Source: Aldrovandia affinis (lineage: Eukaryota; Chordata; Actinopteri; Notacanthiformes; Halosauridae). From it: a stretch of 64,000 bases of DNA. The notes under the pieces are model-generated. The model was not told the DNA's origin. It did no database searches and saw only the letters and a program-made list of their open reading frames with translations. The stretch is from contig JAINUG010000135.1 in the NCBI GenBank assembly GCA_029706075.1, positions 1,365,501-1,429,500 of the forward strand, read 5' to 3'. Positions 37,559 through 49,965 of this stretch are shown one piece after another (position 1 is the first letter of the stretch; every line of letters begins with the position of its first letter). The position numbers and the translations under genes were made by a program.

Positions 37559-37711
37559 GGGCCCGTGTGCATAAGGCATCACAGAGTAGGAGTGCTGATC
37601 TAGGATCAGTTTTGCATTTCAGCTCATAATGGATAAGGTTAGGATATGGACAGGGGAAACCTGATCCTGGATCAGCACTCCTACTCTGAGACGCTTTACA
37701 CATATGGGCCC
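37559..37711. mobile_element. Palindromic MITE (153 bp)
   Basis: The left end GGGCCCGTGTGCATAAGGC mirrors the right end GCGTTT…CATATGGGCCC. Inside these, AGAGTAGGAGTGCTGATC mirrors GATCAGCACTCCTACTCT. The two halves form a long imperfect hairpin with a central segment near 37610-37655. The hairpin words are, by recollection, common in teleost genomes. No coding capacity. Confidence 0.8.
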
Positions 37712-37739
37712 AGGTCCTACATACATATAGAGATGTATA

Positions 37740-38035
37740 CAGGTAGTGGCCAAAAAGGTGGAAACACCAATATGATGTCATTATTGATGAAACTGTCTGC
37801 TCAAGCCCTAGATTTAAAATTGCAGTCAATTGCTTTACAGTTGTTCACCTCACACTTTGGACTAATGCACGGATATCCTGATCCAGGACTATGCACTTCC
37901 AACCACAGTTGCCCTTTTTTTGATGATGTCTTTCCTTCAGTTTCATGCTGGCATCGCCTCAGACACTGTTCCTCATGAAACATGAGCCGAAGTTCCTGCC
38001 AAATGTACCCGTACAATCGCACCTCTTTCAAAGTC
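37740..38035. repeat. Probable DNA-transposon fragment
   Basis: Begins CAGGTAGTGGCCAAAAAGG then GGAAACACC, words I associate with the ends of a widespread fish DNA transposon. The right boundary is uncertain, and the family is not identified. Confidence 0.4.
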
Positions 38036-38179
38036 TTTCAAAGGACTCGTCTTCTAGCCATGCTCGCCATAATTATAGACAACCAGGCCTGCCTAGCATT
38101 TTTTTTTGCAAAGCCTTGAGCATACTGGGGTATTAATTGCTTAATTAAGTGATTTATTCATCTGAAAGTTGGTTTCAAT

Positions 38180-38527
38180 GTCCGACGCTGGCCATGGCGA
38201 CCGGGGTTCGATTGCCCGTCACGCCAGAGTCGGCTCTGGCCAGGAGTGCCACCGAGGCGGCAATTGGCTGTCCGCCCCAGGGAGGGGGGAAGGAAGCCGA
38301 CACAGTTCGCTGCACACAGGAGTGGTTCTGGGGTGCCTGAATTACAGTCGACAGCATGACGAGTACTGTCTCGGAGGAGGCAGTGCTTCGCCATTATCAC
38401 TGCCGGTCACAGGGCTACGGCAGCGAACTACGAGGGAGGGGATTGAACTAAGAACTACAAGGGAGGGGATTGAACTAAGACTAGCAGGAGTAATTGGGAG
38501 AAAAACGGGGTAAAAAAAAAAAAAAAA
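38180..38527 (+). repeat. tRNA-derived SINE with poly(A) tail
   Basis: The head contains GGGGTTCGATTGCC, a good pol III B box. The body is followed by GGGAGAAAAACGGGGTAAA and an A run. Near the tail a GAACTAC(G/A)AGGGAGGGGATT block occurs twice in tandem (about 38425-38480), giving an internal duplication. The A box is poor, so the 5' end may be truncated. Confidence 0.75.
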
Positions 38528-40235
38528 ATGGCATACATGGCAATATGTTCAGTGCTCATATGTTACATACATGCTCATGTTCAGTGATGAGAAATTCATA
38601 TAGAGTGTATTTTATCTCTACATGGCTCATATAAACTATTAGAGTGTACGCAGAGCCGGACATCTTGCTATGTACCGCTTTCTAATAAAGGCGGATCAGA
38701 GAACATTTCGGCCTGTTAAGTAGGCCGTGTACATGACGAGTTTAGGTGAAAATTGTCAGCATGGTCAAGAATTGGTCATCTCAAACGCGTAATCTTTCTC
38801 AGCGTTAGATTTAGCACTGGTATGTCCACTGCAAGCACAGACGCTGTCCCTGAAGGCAAATTAACACCATCGGTCTCGATCTGTCTGACTCTCGGCGCAC
38901 CGTAGAAACATCCCCCTGTCAGTCTGCTCCGATCTCACGTTTCTGTCCATCAAAGGAGAGTGATTTTGGGGATACGTACAGTCCGCCTCGCTAAAGGCCA
39001 AAAGGTCAAACCTTCCAACGTTTCCGACGTGTCCATTAATCCGGCGTGACGAACAACCCCCGTAAATCTTCCGGGCCGACGCCGCTAATTGGAATGCAGG
39101 TGGCGGAGCCTCCCCAACATCGGCCCCAAAACAACGAGAAAGGTTTCTACGGGGACCATGCTTATTTTATTAATTTCAATCATTCCTTTTGCACCGGATT
39201 TAGGAGATTAAAGTCCTAAATCTTGCCACTTTAGGTGCCATTTCCCTGACACCCCAAAGAGGGAAGAATAAATAATTGCGGGCAGCCTGACAAGTCGGAG
39301 CATTAGTTTGTGTTGACAGGGCCATATGCCTCGGAGGCAGGGGGTGTATTAGCGGTGAATCCGGAGCCCTTAGGGAACGCGACGCCAAAGAGGGGGCTTG
39401 ACAGTTTGATACCTCGTGGAAAGTTTTGCCCTGTTCCCTGTCACTGATGACGCCTTGCCCGGCTAGTTTGATCCACGGAATAATCTGAAACGCTAATATC
39501 TACCTCAGAAAAAAAAAAAGTTTTTAAAAAGTGCCAAGCTAGAAACCACGGCACTAAGGTATTTGAACGCAATGTCACAACTACCACTGCTACGGGGGAG
39601 GGGGGGGGGGGAAATGAACCGTGCGATCGGTGTTGGCAAATAACCATAATTATATTGAATGCAAATGATTTATGCGTGCCTGTGTGTGGCAGGGTTTACC
39701 GCGGGTCTACACTTATAAAGGTCTAAACGGGGCATTTGCGGTCCACTCAGTGTGATTTGAATAATGGCATCAAGACGGGGGAAATGAACGATTACCGCTG
39801 CGAGTCTGGCGGTGTCATTAGTAGCAGTGTTTTCACTACTTTCTCACGCCGGCGCCATTGTCACATGGCTTGCTGGAGCCATTCGTCAAAGGTAATTTGC
39901 GAGATGTCCTTTCCAAATCAGAGACGCCGTTTACAATGAAAATACTATCGGGTATTACACCCATACCACTGACCTTTCGTGTTGGATATCAATAATGCGG
40001 CAGTACTTGCACATGTGTCATAGTGACAATGGATGGTGAGAGATGACCTGGTGGGAGAAACAGCCCCAGAGGCTGATAGGGCAATGGCCAGTAAGGAGCT
40101 AGGCTTGGACCCCTGGAGCAGCAGCTAAACAAGCAAGTACCTTGAGCTGATTTTGTGACTGTCAAACTGTAAAACTGGATAATAATGATGGAAAAGTATG
40201 ACCGTATGTATGTTTGTGCTGGATACTGGGTGATG
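38528..40235. other. Low-repeat block, possible conserved non-coding DNA
   Basis: From about 38750 to 39990 the sequence is GC-balanced, rich in CpG for its surroundings and free of recognised repeats except a poly-G run (39594-39611). No frame has a recognisable domain. Such blocks in fish gene deserts are often enhancers, but nothing here proves it. Confidence 0.35.
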
Positions 40236-40440
40236 GCATATTACATTACATTATAGGCAGTTGGCAGACATTCTTATCCAAAGCAACTTGCACATTTTCA
40301 CATTTCTTTACATACAATCCATTATACAGCTGGATATTTACTGAAGCAATCCAAGGGTACAACGGCAGTGCCCCACCTGGGCATCGAACCTGCACCCTTT
40401 GCGTTGCAAGCCCAGTTCTTTAACCATTAAGCTAACATTA
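40236..40440 (-). repeat. tRNA-derived SINE (reverse orientation)
   Basis: The reversed tail (GGCAGACATTCTTATCCAAA) is followed by the body (TATACAGCTGGATATTTACT), GGGTACAACGGCAGTGCC, and the tRNA-like part, where GGCATCGAACCTGCA is the reversed B box. Same family as 46540-46735 and 47432-47655. Confidence 0.85.
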
Positions 40441-40501
40441 TCGTATAGATAATGCAATGCACGTAATGTGTACAGTCGCTTCTCTTAGTGGAGCCAAATT
40501 A

Positions 40502-41035
40502 TTAGGGCTCCAAGCAGCGAAGCTGCGCTGGAACCTTATTGTTTTTGATCCGATTATTATATATATATATTTTGCCATAAAAGTGGAGCTCAGAAACTGT
40601 AAGGCCTAGAGCAACAAAACCTGGCATACACATAGGCTCCAAATCTAACCCACTACTCAGGCAGCACAAATGACAGCGATCAGCCAAATGGTGGTGCTAT
40701 AACAAGTGATTCTACACTTTTGGCCCGGAAATCCTGAACCGTGAAGCCTAGAAACACAATTGTTTCCCCTGAGTCCTTGGCTCAAGGCAAATCTATTTGC
40801 ACCATATTGAATTTTGTCAAAAACAATTTTTTTCTTCTTCTCCTACAAAGTTGATCAAATCTTCGCCAGGAAGACATTTCACTCTGAGCATGCAGAAAGC
40901 ATAAACAGGAAGAGCTTGTAGATTAAATGTTTGCACCATTCATCCAATACGCAATGAGTGGCACATTTTGCTTGGACCCTGTTAATTGCCACTTGCGGCT
41001 ATATTTTTATTATTATTATTATTATTATTATAGAT
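40502..41035. repeat. Interspersed repeat with hairpin end and (ATT)n
   Basis: Opens with GGGCTCCAAGCAGCGAAGCT, which folds with the following GCGCTGGAACC into an end hairpin. It closes in an (ATT)n run (41009-41032). The internal words GGCCTAGAGCAACAAAACC and CACTTGCGGC recall a common teleost repeat of this layout. Class unknown. Confidence 0.55.
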
Positions 41036-43479
41036 TTTTTTTAAATTCACAGTTAATGTGAGATGGTGTGTACTGGGCCTCTATGGGGAAGTGATGGCAT
41101 GATGACCTCATCATCAGATTTAGATTGTTTACTGGGCCATTCCAGGAATGGAAGACAGGGGGACACTTAAGCCCTCGAGGCTGTTGCAAGGCAAAGAGGT
41201 GGGGCACCTTCACACACAGCCTGACAGCCTATCCCCAGCCCCCTAGTGGCTCGTACCTGTTATGACAGTACCTGTTAATGACTCATCACATATCTGTAAT
41301 GCATAAAATCATATCCAACAAACCTGCCACAATTTCACACTCGCAGCCTTCTCGCGACTAGTCTACAGCTAACACCACCATTTTGAGCCTGATCACCTCT
41401 TCCACCAGCTCAGGGCAATAAAAAACATAAACCCCTTACACCCTGTACCACATCAACCTTTTTTTCTCAGAATTTATAGTCACTACATCTCATATCTTTC
41501 TGTCCTAAAAACAGATACCCTTTCAGCTTTCAGGACAACATGTTGAAACACTTCAGAACCTCCAATAAATCATTTTATCATAATTTTCTACAATGTACTC
41601 ACTTTTTACAATGTACTCAAGTCCAAAACAACAAGCTTCATATGGCTGTTGCGTTCATGAATATGATTATTATCCACATGAAACCACTGTAAAATGAAAC
41701 CATGAAACCCACAGGGCTTTTTACTTCCGCGTTTTAGGCTGAAACATTTCTGTAGAATGAATGACATCAAAATACCAATCATGTTGCTATACACAATGCA
41801 GGGGGAAGGGTATGTGTTTTGTACTCCAGGCAACGATTGGTTCAATTGCATGCTAATTCAGGTTGTTGGATGAGTCCAACAATGTTGTATTTTTAAAATG
41901 GCACCCCATACGTGTATGTTTGATTAACCCTTCACATTCAAGTTAGGTAGGTAAGTGTGTATGGGCACACGACTGGTTTCATAAAGTCTGTTTCACAGAC
42001 ATTAGCAGGAACAATATCCCAAGGCTAGGGTAAGGGATTCAATTGGCCCTCTATGATGTCAATATCACTTATGACACATTCTTATGGCTGGGGCAGGGGT
42101 GAAGAGGACACATATTTCTCTTAAAGTGACAGAGGAAAATAGAGGCCAAACAGAGGGCTACTTGGAGAACCCCTGCTGAACTGTAATGCTTTTAGATATT
42201 TAAGGCAAATGTGTTGCATAATAATTTACCCCCTGGCTGATATAGAATTTGCCTAAATAAAAAGTAAATTAAGTACAGTATGAAGTGATTTCAGATTTTC
42301 TTTTACATTCTTGTGTATATTGTGTGTATACCTTGAACGTTTACTGAAATATTTAATAGGTTTGAAACATGAGTCTTGATGTCTCTGCAGTGTATTACTA
42401 ATAAGTTCAAATGATTTATTTAAGAATAGTGCAAGGCAGGCAGAAATAGCCTTTGTAGGTGCTTGGGGATGAACTCATGTGTACACACATATGCAGATGC
42501 TCCGGTTGGCTTGACAACCATATGCACAAAACGGCACCCACTGTGAATGTCTCTCACACAGCCACATGTAGCCGCCGCCGAGTTGTCAATCTTATTTAAA
42601 ATGAAACACAGAAACAATTTTGTTTTGAAAAGAAACCAGGGAATCACACCATCACGTCTTCAGTACCACAGTGTGGTCATTTTACAGTGATAGCATCTCC
42701 ACACAGTTAGTGTGGAAAGAATGATTAATGAACGCAATTAAATAACTCACTTACTCATATCTTTCTCCAAACTGTTTTTATGATGCCTTCAAGAATCACA
42801 CAGCAATCTGGCTGCGTCTCTAATGTTCTTTTCCCTATTACCAAAGGGCTGTTTTTGGCCTCGTACAACAAAGATGACAATCTGATCCAGCCTTAATCAC
42901 AAAATAAAGACCTGTCGAGTTACTCCGGGAAATATCATAACAGCAACTGAAATGAGCGTTCTTGCTGTTTCACAGTGTCCTTTGCCTTCTCCACATATTC
43001 GTGAATAATGTCTAGCAGACGTAGGCTGCTTTCTGTAAATAATACATTGTAATGAATCAAATTTCAATTGGGATATAACATAATTCTTAATTTATTGTTT
43101 TTCAAGAACTCATTTTATGGCTCACTGTAATTATATTGAGCATTATAAATTCAAGAATCCTGTACTCTGAAATGCCATTCAGAGAAATAATGCCATTTTA
43201 TTCATTTTTAATAGCAGATAATCCCATAAACTGTGAGTTTGTATTAGTGCATAGCCTCATCGTGGCTTCACCCGGGTCCACCCCACCCCTACACTTAGGA
43301 TGCCGAAGAATGCCCTTCCGGTGGTCTGTTAAGCCACATGAGCCTCAAGGACTATTTGTTTTTGTTTTTCTCTGTATCCCACCATTTTCCAGGAGTTCAC
43401 CTTGACCGCCTTTTAAGGGGTCAGGGAATAATTTTCCAGTTTCCCACATTGGCTCCAATGGTTTTCTGTTTTTTTGATT
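41036..43479. other. Unique sequence, no gene seen
   Basis: AT-rich, with no recognised repeat or coding signature. Confidence 0.4.
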
Positions 43480-43569
43480 CCCTCTGGAAAATGCCATTTG
43501 TGAAGCGCTGTGTGACAACCTGTTTGTAAATGGCGCTATACAAAAATAAAGATTGATTGATTGATTGAC
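43480..43569 (+). repeat. LINE 3' end with (ATTG)n tail
   Basis: GTGAAGCGCTGTGTGACAAC leads to GGCGCTATACAAAAATAAAG and then a GATT repeat. This is the usual 3' end of L2/CR1-like fish LINEs. It is severely 5'-truncated. Confidence 0.7.
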
Positions 43570-46539
43570 TCATTCAAATTGGGCAGAGGAAGTGACGTTC
43601 TTTCATAATTATACAGGTAAGATCTCTCTAATGAATTGGACACACTCTCACAGCCTTTGGTCACACAAGACTGAAGCAAGTCTAGTGTAAAATAAACAAG
43701 CAGGCCCTCAGCCGAACGCTAACGGACCAGCACAAATCTGCCCAGGCCTGCACACAAACAACAGGTTATTATCGGACTCTGAAGAAAAACAAATCACGCT
43801 GTCGGCTTGCAAAGTCTTCATAAATATATAACCAGCCGTTGAAAAGGACAACACAGACTTTTTTCATATATAAAGAGGGGGGAAATGATAGGTGTACTGT
43901 ACATGGCAATCTAGTATGTGATAATGAAATGTACTTCATAACGAATCATTTACAATTCAAGTCAATTACAATTCAAAGCCAATATATCACTGCCTCTGTA
44001 TCCCATACCCAATTAATCGTTTAACACACAATTGCAATTATTAAGCAATGAAGTGTTAACATTTCGGAAGCCAGAATTAGAAAACGAGTTGCTTTAAATA
44101 AATGCAGTCGTACAGAATGCCAGATAACATGACACATGCCATCACCCAGGCTGGGGAAGGACTTAATGGAAATCAAATAACAGGTCAAATCAATCAGACC
44201 GCCAATGTCCAGCACGGTCTTCAAGTACGAATAGCATGAAGTTGCGCTCGAAGGTTTAGGTAGCACCAGCTATCCATCAGAGATCAGGGGAGTGTTTCAA
44301 GCAGTGATTGTCCCGGCAACGCAGGAGCTTGCTTTGGAAACCAGGAGAGAGACGTTCTTAAAGAAATATTACCTTCACAGGGGCAAAAGCTAAGAGCTAT
44401 AATAAAATGACCCAGTGCTGTGTGCATCCTCTGAGAAACTCGCCGAGTAAGCAAATTATGTGACCAAAAAAATTCTCACTTTCTTGGTAAACAGGCCTAC
44501 CAGAGGGGGGGGTAAATGCGATCAATACTTATCGACAAGGGACTTTTATTCTCTTTCTTGACATCGTCGCGGATCCCCAGGGGGCACATCAGTGTGCCCC
44601 TGTCCGAGGTCATCATAATTGCTCACGATCATCATCGTGGTTGTCGTGGTTGTCAGTTGATCGTTACTAATTTCATGAGCGTTTGAAGACAAGGTGCACC
44701 GCTACAAGTGTGCCCGCTAGGCTAATCCTCGGAAGCCAGAGCACGATCGATCCCACGGAGAGTGCGGCTCACGTCGCGAAAGCCAATCGATACATCCCAA
44801 GCCTAAAAGAACGAGGGCACGGTGACCTGTGCCTCACCTGTGACCTTTATCTCTTTTTAACACAGAGCGACGAATCAACTTTATTTCGGATGAAGCGTGT
44901 TGACTTATTTTTACAGCCGAAAAGGAGCAGGGTTAGGGGGTGTCACATTTATTCCAATCCGGACCGTAAAAGAGCCGATAATATTTCCACCACAGTCCCA
45001 TTCACAATAGTGCTTTCTCGTTTCGCATCAGCCCGATTGTATCAGGGACTGCATAAAAAGGGTTGTGATGTTAACCTCCTAGCACAAATGATTTGCATTT
45101 ATATCAGCATATAAACACGTTCAGCCTTTGAGGCGACTTGCTTCATTTCCCCACCGGACACGGAAGGCCATCCGCTTCTGATGTACAGTACGGAGAGTTG
45201 ACAGAGCTGGATGCGTGCTTTAAGTGCTTAATCGAAAGCGTGCGGCGAAAGCGTTTAAGCGTCGGCCACCTCGTCAGTGACTGGAATCTCAGAGGCACTG
45301 AAGATGCTTGACATGTTTGTGAATTATTCTTCCTTTTTTCCCCCCTCTCTTTGGCATCTAGTTTCCATGTTCGAGGCAGCGTGTACTGCTGTAAGTCATT
45401 TTTACTGCTTAGTTGGTTTTCAAAACCTGCAGAGTCAACCATCTTTGAGCAGCCATTTGATTTGTGGGCTGAATTATATTATTATTATTAGTAGTAGTAG
45501 TAGTAGTCGTATTGTTATGTACATAAAGTATATCTGGGATAAAAAAAACTGAAACAGAAAAAGATAGAAATCTAAAAAATGTATCATGCTAAAATGCCCA
45601 TGTGCAACGCAAGGCCTACACAAAGTGACAGCTTAGTTTGTAATTCAAATTAGGAAAGAAATAGGATGACACTCAAAGACGGCAATCTAATATTCAAAAA
45701 CCCGGGCAATAAATGGCGGGACGAGAGTCACGGGGTGCAACGTTGCCGCGGTCGTGGCGCAGAAACCGCCGGTAATGGGACCGTGATTATGCGATCGCCG
45801 ATAGAAGGTCGACAATGAGTGATTGATCTGCAGAAATGATACGTTCCTCGCGAAGCCATCGACATTAATCACGCGCAGAGTGTATTAATAATGACAGAGT
45901 CGGGCCGGCACTGCATTGCAGATGAGGAACGGCACGAACCGATCACTGGTAAAAGCACCCAAACGACGGCCGTAAAGGGGGCTTTCCTTTTACTGCTAAA
46001 CATCGCTGGCTCTAAAAACCCCGTCTTGCTTTTTTAACGGGTTTTTGTTGCGGGAGACAACTGCTGCGACATCTGCTCGACATCTATAAACACGACCCTG
46101 GTGTCTCTTTTGTAAATCATTTTGCCATCAATAATTCAGGGGTGAAGGAGGCTTTCCTGAAAAACCACAGTTGAGTTAATTGCGCTCCAAGAACATTTAA
46201 CAGAACAGCGGTTAAGGCGTAGTATCGAGGCCTTCCCACACGAGCGGCCTGCTGCATGAGTTGTGTTTTGTCCACCTGTCTCTCGTTCCATCCAGAAATG
46301 TCCCTTTGTCATTTCCGTGGCTGGAGTAACAGAATCGATCACTTCCTGAATGGTTTCAGGGAGGTCAATTAGAGGGCAATATTTATCGCAATTGTCACAA
46401 CGATGGGTCTTCTCTTTACATTTGGATTTTTTTACATTTAGAATCACTACTCGATCAACCAATCTAATTATATGTGTTACATTGCACTCTTTAAGGAATT
46501 GACAGTGAGCTTTGCACAACTGACTTACAAAGTCAGTGT
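43570..46539. other. Low-repeat block, possible conserved non-coding DNA
   Basis: From about 44450 to 46130 the DNA is CpG-richer and repeat-poor, apart from a TTA/TAG run at 45478-45510. A perfect short hairpin GGGGCACATCAGTGTGCCCC lies at 44581-44600. The frames at 44683-45114 and 46136-46585 have no recognisable domains. Confidence 0.35.
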
Positions 46540-46735
46540 AGTGTAATGGGTAAGGGAACTGGGCCACAATTCCCAGGTGGAGCACTGCCCATTGTACCCT
46601 TGAGCGAGGTACTTAACCTGAGTTGCTTCAGTAAAATATCCAGCTGTATAAATGGATTGTATGTAAAGAAATGCAAACTGTGTAAGTCGCTCTGGATAAG
46701 AGTGTCTGCTAAATGCCTAAGACATAAGAGGTAAG
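46540..46735 (+). repeat. tRNA-derived SINE
   Basis: The most complete forward copy of the family. It runs from the tRNA-like head GTAATGGGTAAGGGAACTGG through CTTGAGCGAGGTACTTAACC and CAGCTGTATAAATGGATTG to the tail GTCGCTCTGGATAAGAGTGT and CTGCTAAATGCC. The B box is degenerate. Confidence 0.85.
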
Positions 46736-47222
46736 ATGCAAACAATTCAAGACATAGTTGATATGCAACTCAAGAGAATAGTAATCAAGCTGGAGCGGCA
46801 GAGAGAAAAATCACCCAGCTGATAATGGAGCCAATGTGATGTGATCCATCTCTGTTTGATCTGAGACGGAGATGTCCCAAGCGGACAGGCCACAGCTACT
46901 GCTCATTTACCACAATATCATTTTATTAACAGTCTGGTCTTGGGAGAACAAAAAAACTATGAAATTATTCATATCGATTCCCTTCATAAATAAAACATGT
47001 ACGTATTTAATTTTTATTTCCAAATGTTTCTTTCATTTACTCACACATATTTACGCCCACATATTTTCCCTGCCAATATGGAGCTGTCAGCCGGGCCTCC
47101 CGAGCCGCCACCGCGAGCCACCCCTGATGGCGCATGGCGCACTGCAGCTGACTCTTGTACAACCAACCCCTACCCCCCTCCCCCGATGCACTCACCTGCA
47201 AGCCAATAACTATTTTTCACCC
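46736..47222. other. Unclassified sequence, no gene seen
   Basis: Nothing nameable. The stretch 47085-47220 is GC-rich with CCGCCACCGCGAGCC words and may be part of a repeat. Confidence 0.4.
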
Positions 47223-47395
47223 TACAGGCCACGCAGTGTCTCAGAAGAGCTGTGCTGCGTGGAGGAAAGCCCTGTCTTTTGCTGACGACGGCTGGTTATC
47301 TATGGGCGCCTGGCACATTTTAGGAAGGGGCTAATACAGCGGTAACCCATGGAACCCTGGCTGAACCTGCCTTACTTACCTCTGGCGTGGTGGAG
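47223..47395. repeat. Interspersed repeat related to 11581-11680
   Basis: Starts ACAGGCCACGCAGTG and contains GGGGCTAATACAGCGGTAAC, in the same order as the copy at 11.6 kb. Family unknown. Confidence 0.55.
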
Positions 47396-47431
47396 CCAAT
47401 TTCTCCCCCCGCCACCGCAAACTCCAGGACA

Positions 47432-47655
47432 TACATTACATTACTGGCATTTAGCAGACGCTCTCATCCAGAGAGACTTACACAGTTGACATTTCTTTAC
47501 ATGCAATCCATTTATACAGCTGGATGTTTACTGAAGCAATTCAGGTTAACTGCCTTGCTCAAGGGCATGACAGCAGTGCCCCACCTGAAAATCAAACCAG
47601 CAACCTTCGCATTGCAAGCCCGGTTCCATAGCCATTGGCCTACAATGCCGCCCAC
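47432..47655 (-). repeat. tRNA-derived SINE (reverse orientation)
   Basis: Reversed tail TACATTACATTACTGGCATT, body CATTTATACAGCTGGATGTT, then CCTTGCTCAAGGGCATGACA and a tRNA-like head ending near GGTTCCATAGCCATTGGCC. Nearly full length. Confidence 0.85.
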
Positions 47656-48566
47656 ATTTGGCTAGTGGCATCACAGAAGCTCGAACCTGTTACATCTTGG
47701 GTATAGGGCCCTACTGACTGAGCCATTCATTCCCCCATTTTATTAAGCTAGACAGTTTCTCCCACCCAGATGCAAAACTACTGAATCTGCAGACATGAAT
47801 GTGTGATCAAACAGCATGTTTGGCATGTAGCTGTACAAGTTTTCTAAATAAATAAGTCTGTTATCAAAAAGTTATGACTGATCAAAACAGTAGCTATATT
47901 ACATTAGGATCATTCGCTTTCACATATAATCCTGCACAGCATATTCCAGCCACCCCCTTTTTACTCTTGATGTACTCTTTTTTCCTATACAGAAGCACTG
48001 GCTTGCAACGAGAGCTTACTGGATGAGCATTAGTCATATAAACTGAAGGGTTTCATATATTTTTGTACATTTTAATATGTTTGACAAACAAAAAAAAACA
48101 TATTGTCTCTGATATTAAAGGACCTCCTGAGAAAGTTTATATTTTCACAAGAGAAAAATACATTTTATGCAACCATCAGCTAAGTTAAAGTAGTTCTTAC
48201 ATTATGCAGTCAGACACAGTGTACAGTACGCTGCCTCTCTACATCAGCTCTTTCTCGTACACTCAAAATATCTCGCAGGTTATTTTTAAAAACGTGTTTC
48301 ACTTCATTCCAACGGAAAAATCTATAATGATCTTTCCGTAACACATTCTTCATAGATCATGATATTGGAAGTGACATAGGTCACATTAATTTCATTAGCC
48401 AAAATAATACGTTGTCAAATGGGTAGGGATGGATAGATACTAAGAAAGAAATAAAGATTTTGGGGTTACGGCAGTAACAGGGCCCCATCCGATGTTCAAA
48501 TGAAACCTATGCCCTTAAAGGCAGGGAACACACATTTTCAAACACAATTACATCCTTTAGTAGCAT
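47656..48566. other. Unique sequence, no gene seen
   Basis: AT-rich, with an A run at 48091-48098. No recognised feature. Confidence 0.4.
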
Positions 48567-48763
48567 TTGTGGGAAGCCTTAATGTTTGTTATTCCTCTCT
48601 GTGCAACTGGCTGTTGGACTTCCTGACTGGGAGACCACAGAAACTTTTGGTTTCACCCCTTTTAATACAAAGACCTCTGTCCAGGGAAACGGTTTACACA
48701 GTAAAAAGAAAAATATTGTACCACTGCTGCTCTTCTTGTGGGAAGCCTTAATGTTTGTTATTC
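48567..48763 (+). mobile_element. LINE reverse-transcriptase scrap between 28-bp direct repeats
   Basis: The 28 bases at 48567-48594 recur exactly at 48736-48763. The 141 bases between them read as LCNWLLDFLTGRPQ, the motif that precedes the thumb of many fish LINE reverse transcriptases (usually 'LCxWIxDFLTxRPQ'). Direct repeats around a LINE piece suggest a target duplication. The piece is internal rather than 3'-terminal, so template switching or repair-associated insertion is also possible. Confidence 0.55.
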
Positions 48764-49734
48764 TCCAAGGGGAACAATGCTACACAACCTTATCACATGT
48801 TGAAAATCAGCTGTACAGGCTAGCATGGTGATATAGGAATGTTGATATAATGACAAGAGCAACAAAATCGAAACATTTTCAGATAGTATTCTATGCTTTG
48901 AATGATGCACCTGCACACTGTGGTTCTGGGGATTTTGTACTGGCTCACACTCAGTTGTACTTTGTTTTCCAGCTGTGTGTGTTGGGTGCATTGCTCATCC
49001 TGATTTTTCCAAGTGAAAACTTTTCCTGAGTCATCATAATTCATTGTCCTATGACCAACAACCCTATCAGCCAATCAAACATGGGGCAGTTTTCATCAGA
49101 ATTTAGCTAGCTAACTAGTTACTAAATTGTGAGCTGATCCTTAATATTCAAGATACATCCATCCATCCATCCATCCACAGCCTATTCCTAGCTAATCTGA
49201 TCCTTAATATTCAAGATACTACAGCTAATTACTCTTAGATAGTTAAGATAATTGAGTTAGATTAGTTATGAATAAAATGTCAAAAAGAACAAATCATCAC
49301 CTTGCTCAAGCTGTCTTGCATTTGATTGGTTAATATGATTGTTGGTCCTGGGACATTCCTCACTTGGGAAAATCAAGATGAGTGAGTCATTTAATCTCTG
49401 TCGCGATTGTGTCATGCCATTTTTATGTCTAGGATTTAATGTTTATTAAGGTAGTAAACCTACATCTGTAGATTTTATGTTGAATATTTTGTCTTTGTCT
49501 TAGTGTTGTGACCTAATAAACAAGCTCTTTATTTTAATCTGATTGATTCAGTTGTATATTTTGACTAACATTGATCCACCAGATTGCTCTGCCTATAAAA
49601 TAATTAAGAGATTAAATTAATAATTCAATCATTATGTAATTCAATCAAATATATTTTACATGTAGGATATGTGATGAGTTTTAACACGTGCAGTAATACC
49701 TCATGTTCAGTATTCAGAGTGCTGAACTTTAAAC
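48764..49734. other. Unique sequence with a small duplication
   Basis: The 23 bases at 49134-49156 recur at 49197-49219, bracketing an (ATCC)n run (49157-49177). No gene seen. Confidence 0.5.
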
Positions 49735-49965
49735 CAGTGTAACGGAGTTGGTTCTGCCCGCAGCAAGTTTTGAACCAAGGATCTCGACACGACAAGAGAG
49801 CAATTTAGCCCGCTGAGCTAAAGACTCAAGTCCCTAACTCCGGGAACTAATCACACTCTTATTGACGTCACATTCTGTAGCGGACGCTCACGTACCAGAG
49901 CTCACCTGCCACACAAGGGCATTTGCCATTTAAGGTTACTCGATTCAGGAATAAACATGTTTTTT
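49735..49965 (-). repeat. tRNA-like SINE or solo-LTR fragment
   Basis: On the minus strand TTTAGCTCAGCGGGCTAAAT is a plausible A box and CCTTGGTTCAAAAC a plausible B box, spaced as in a tRNA-derived SINE. The plus strand also begins TGTAACGG and ends in an AATAAA-bearing stretch, so an LTR is an alternative. Confidence 0.45.
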
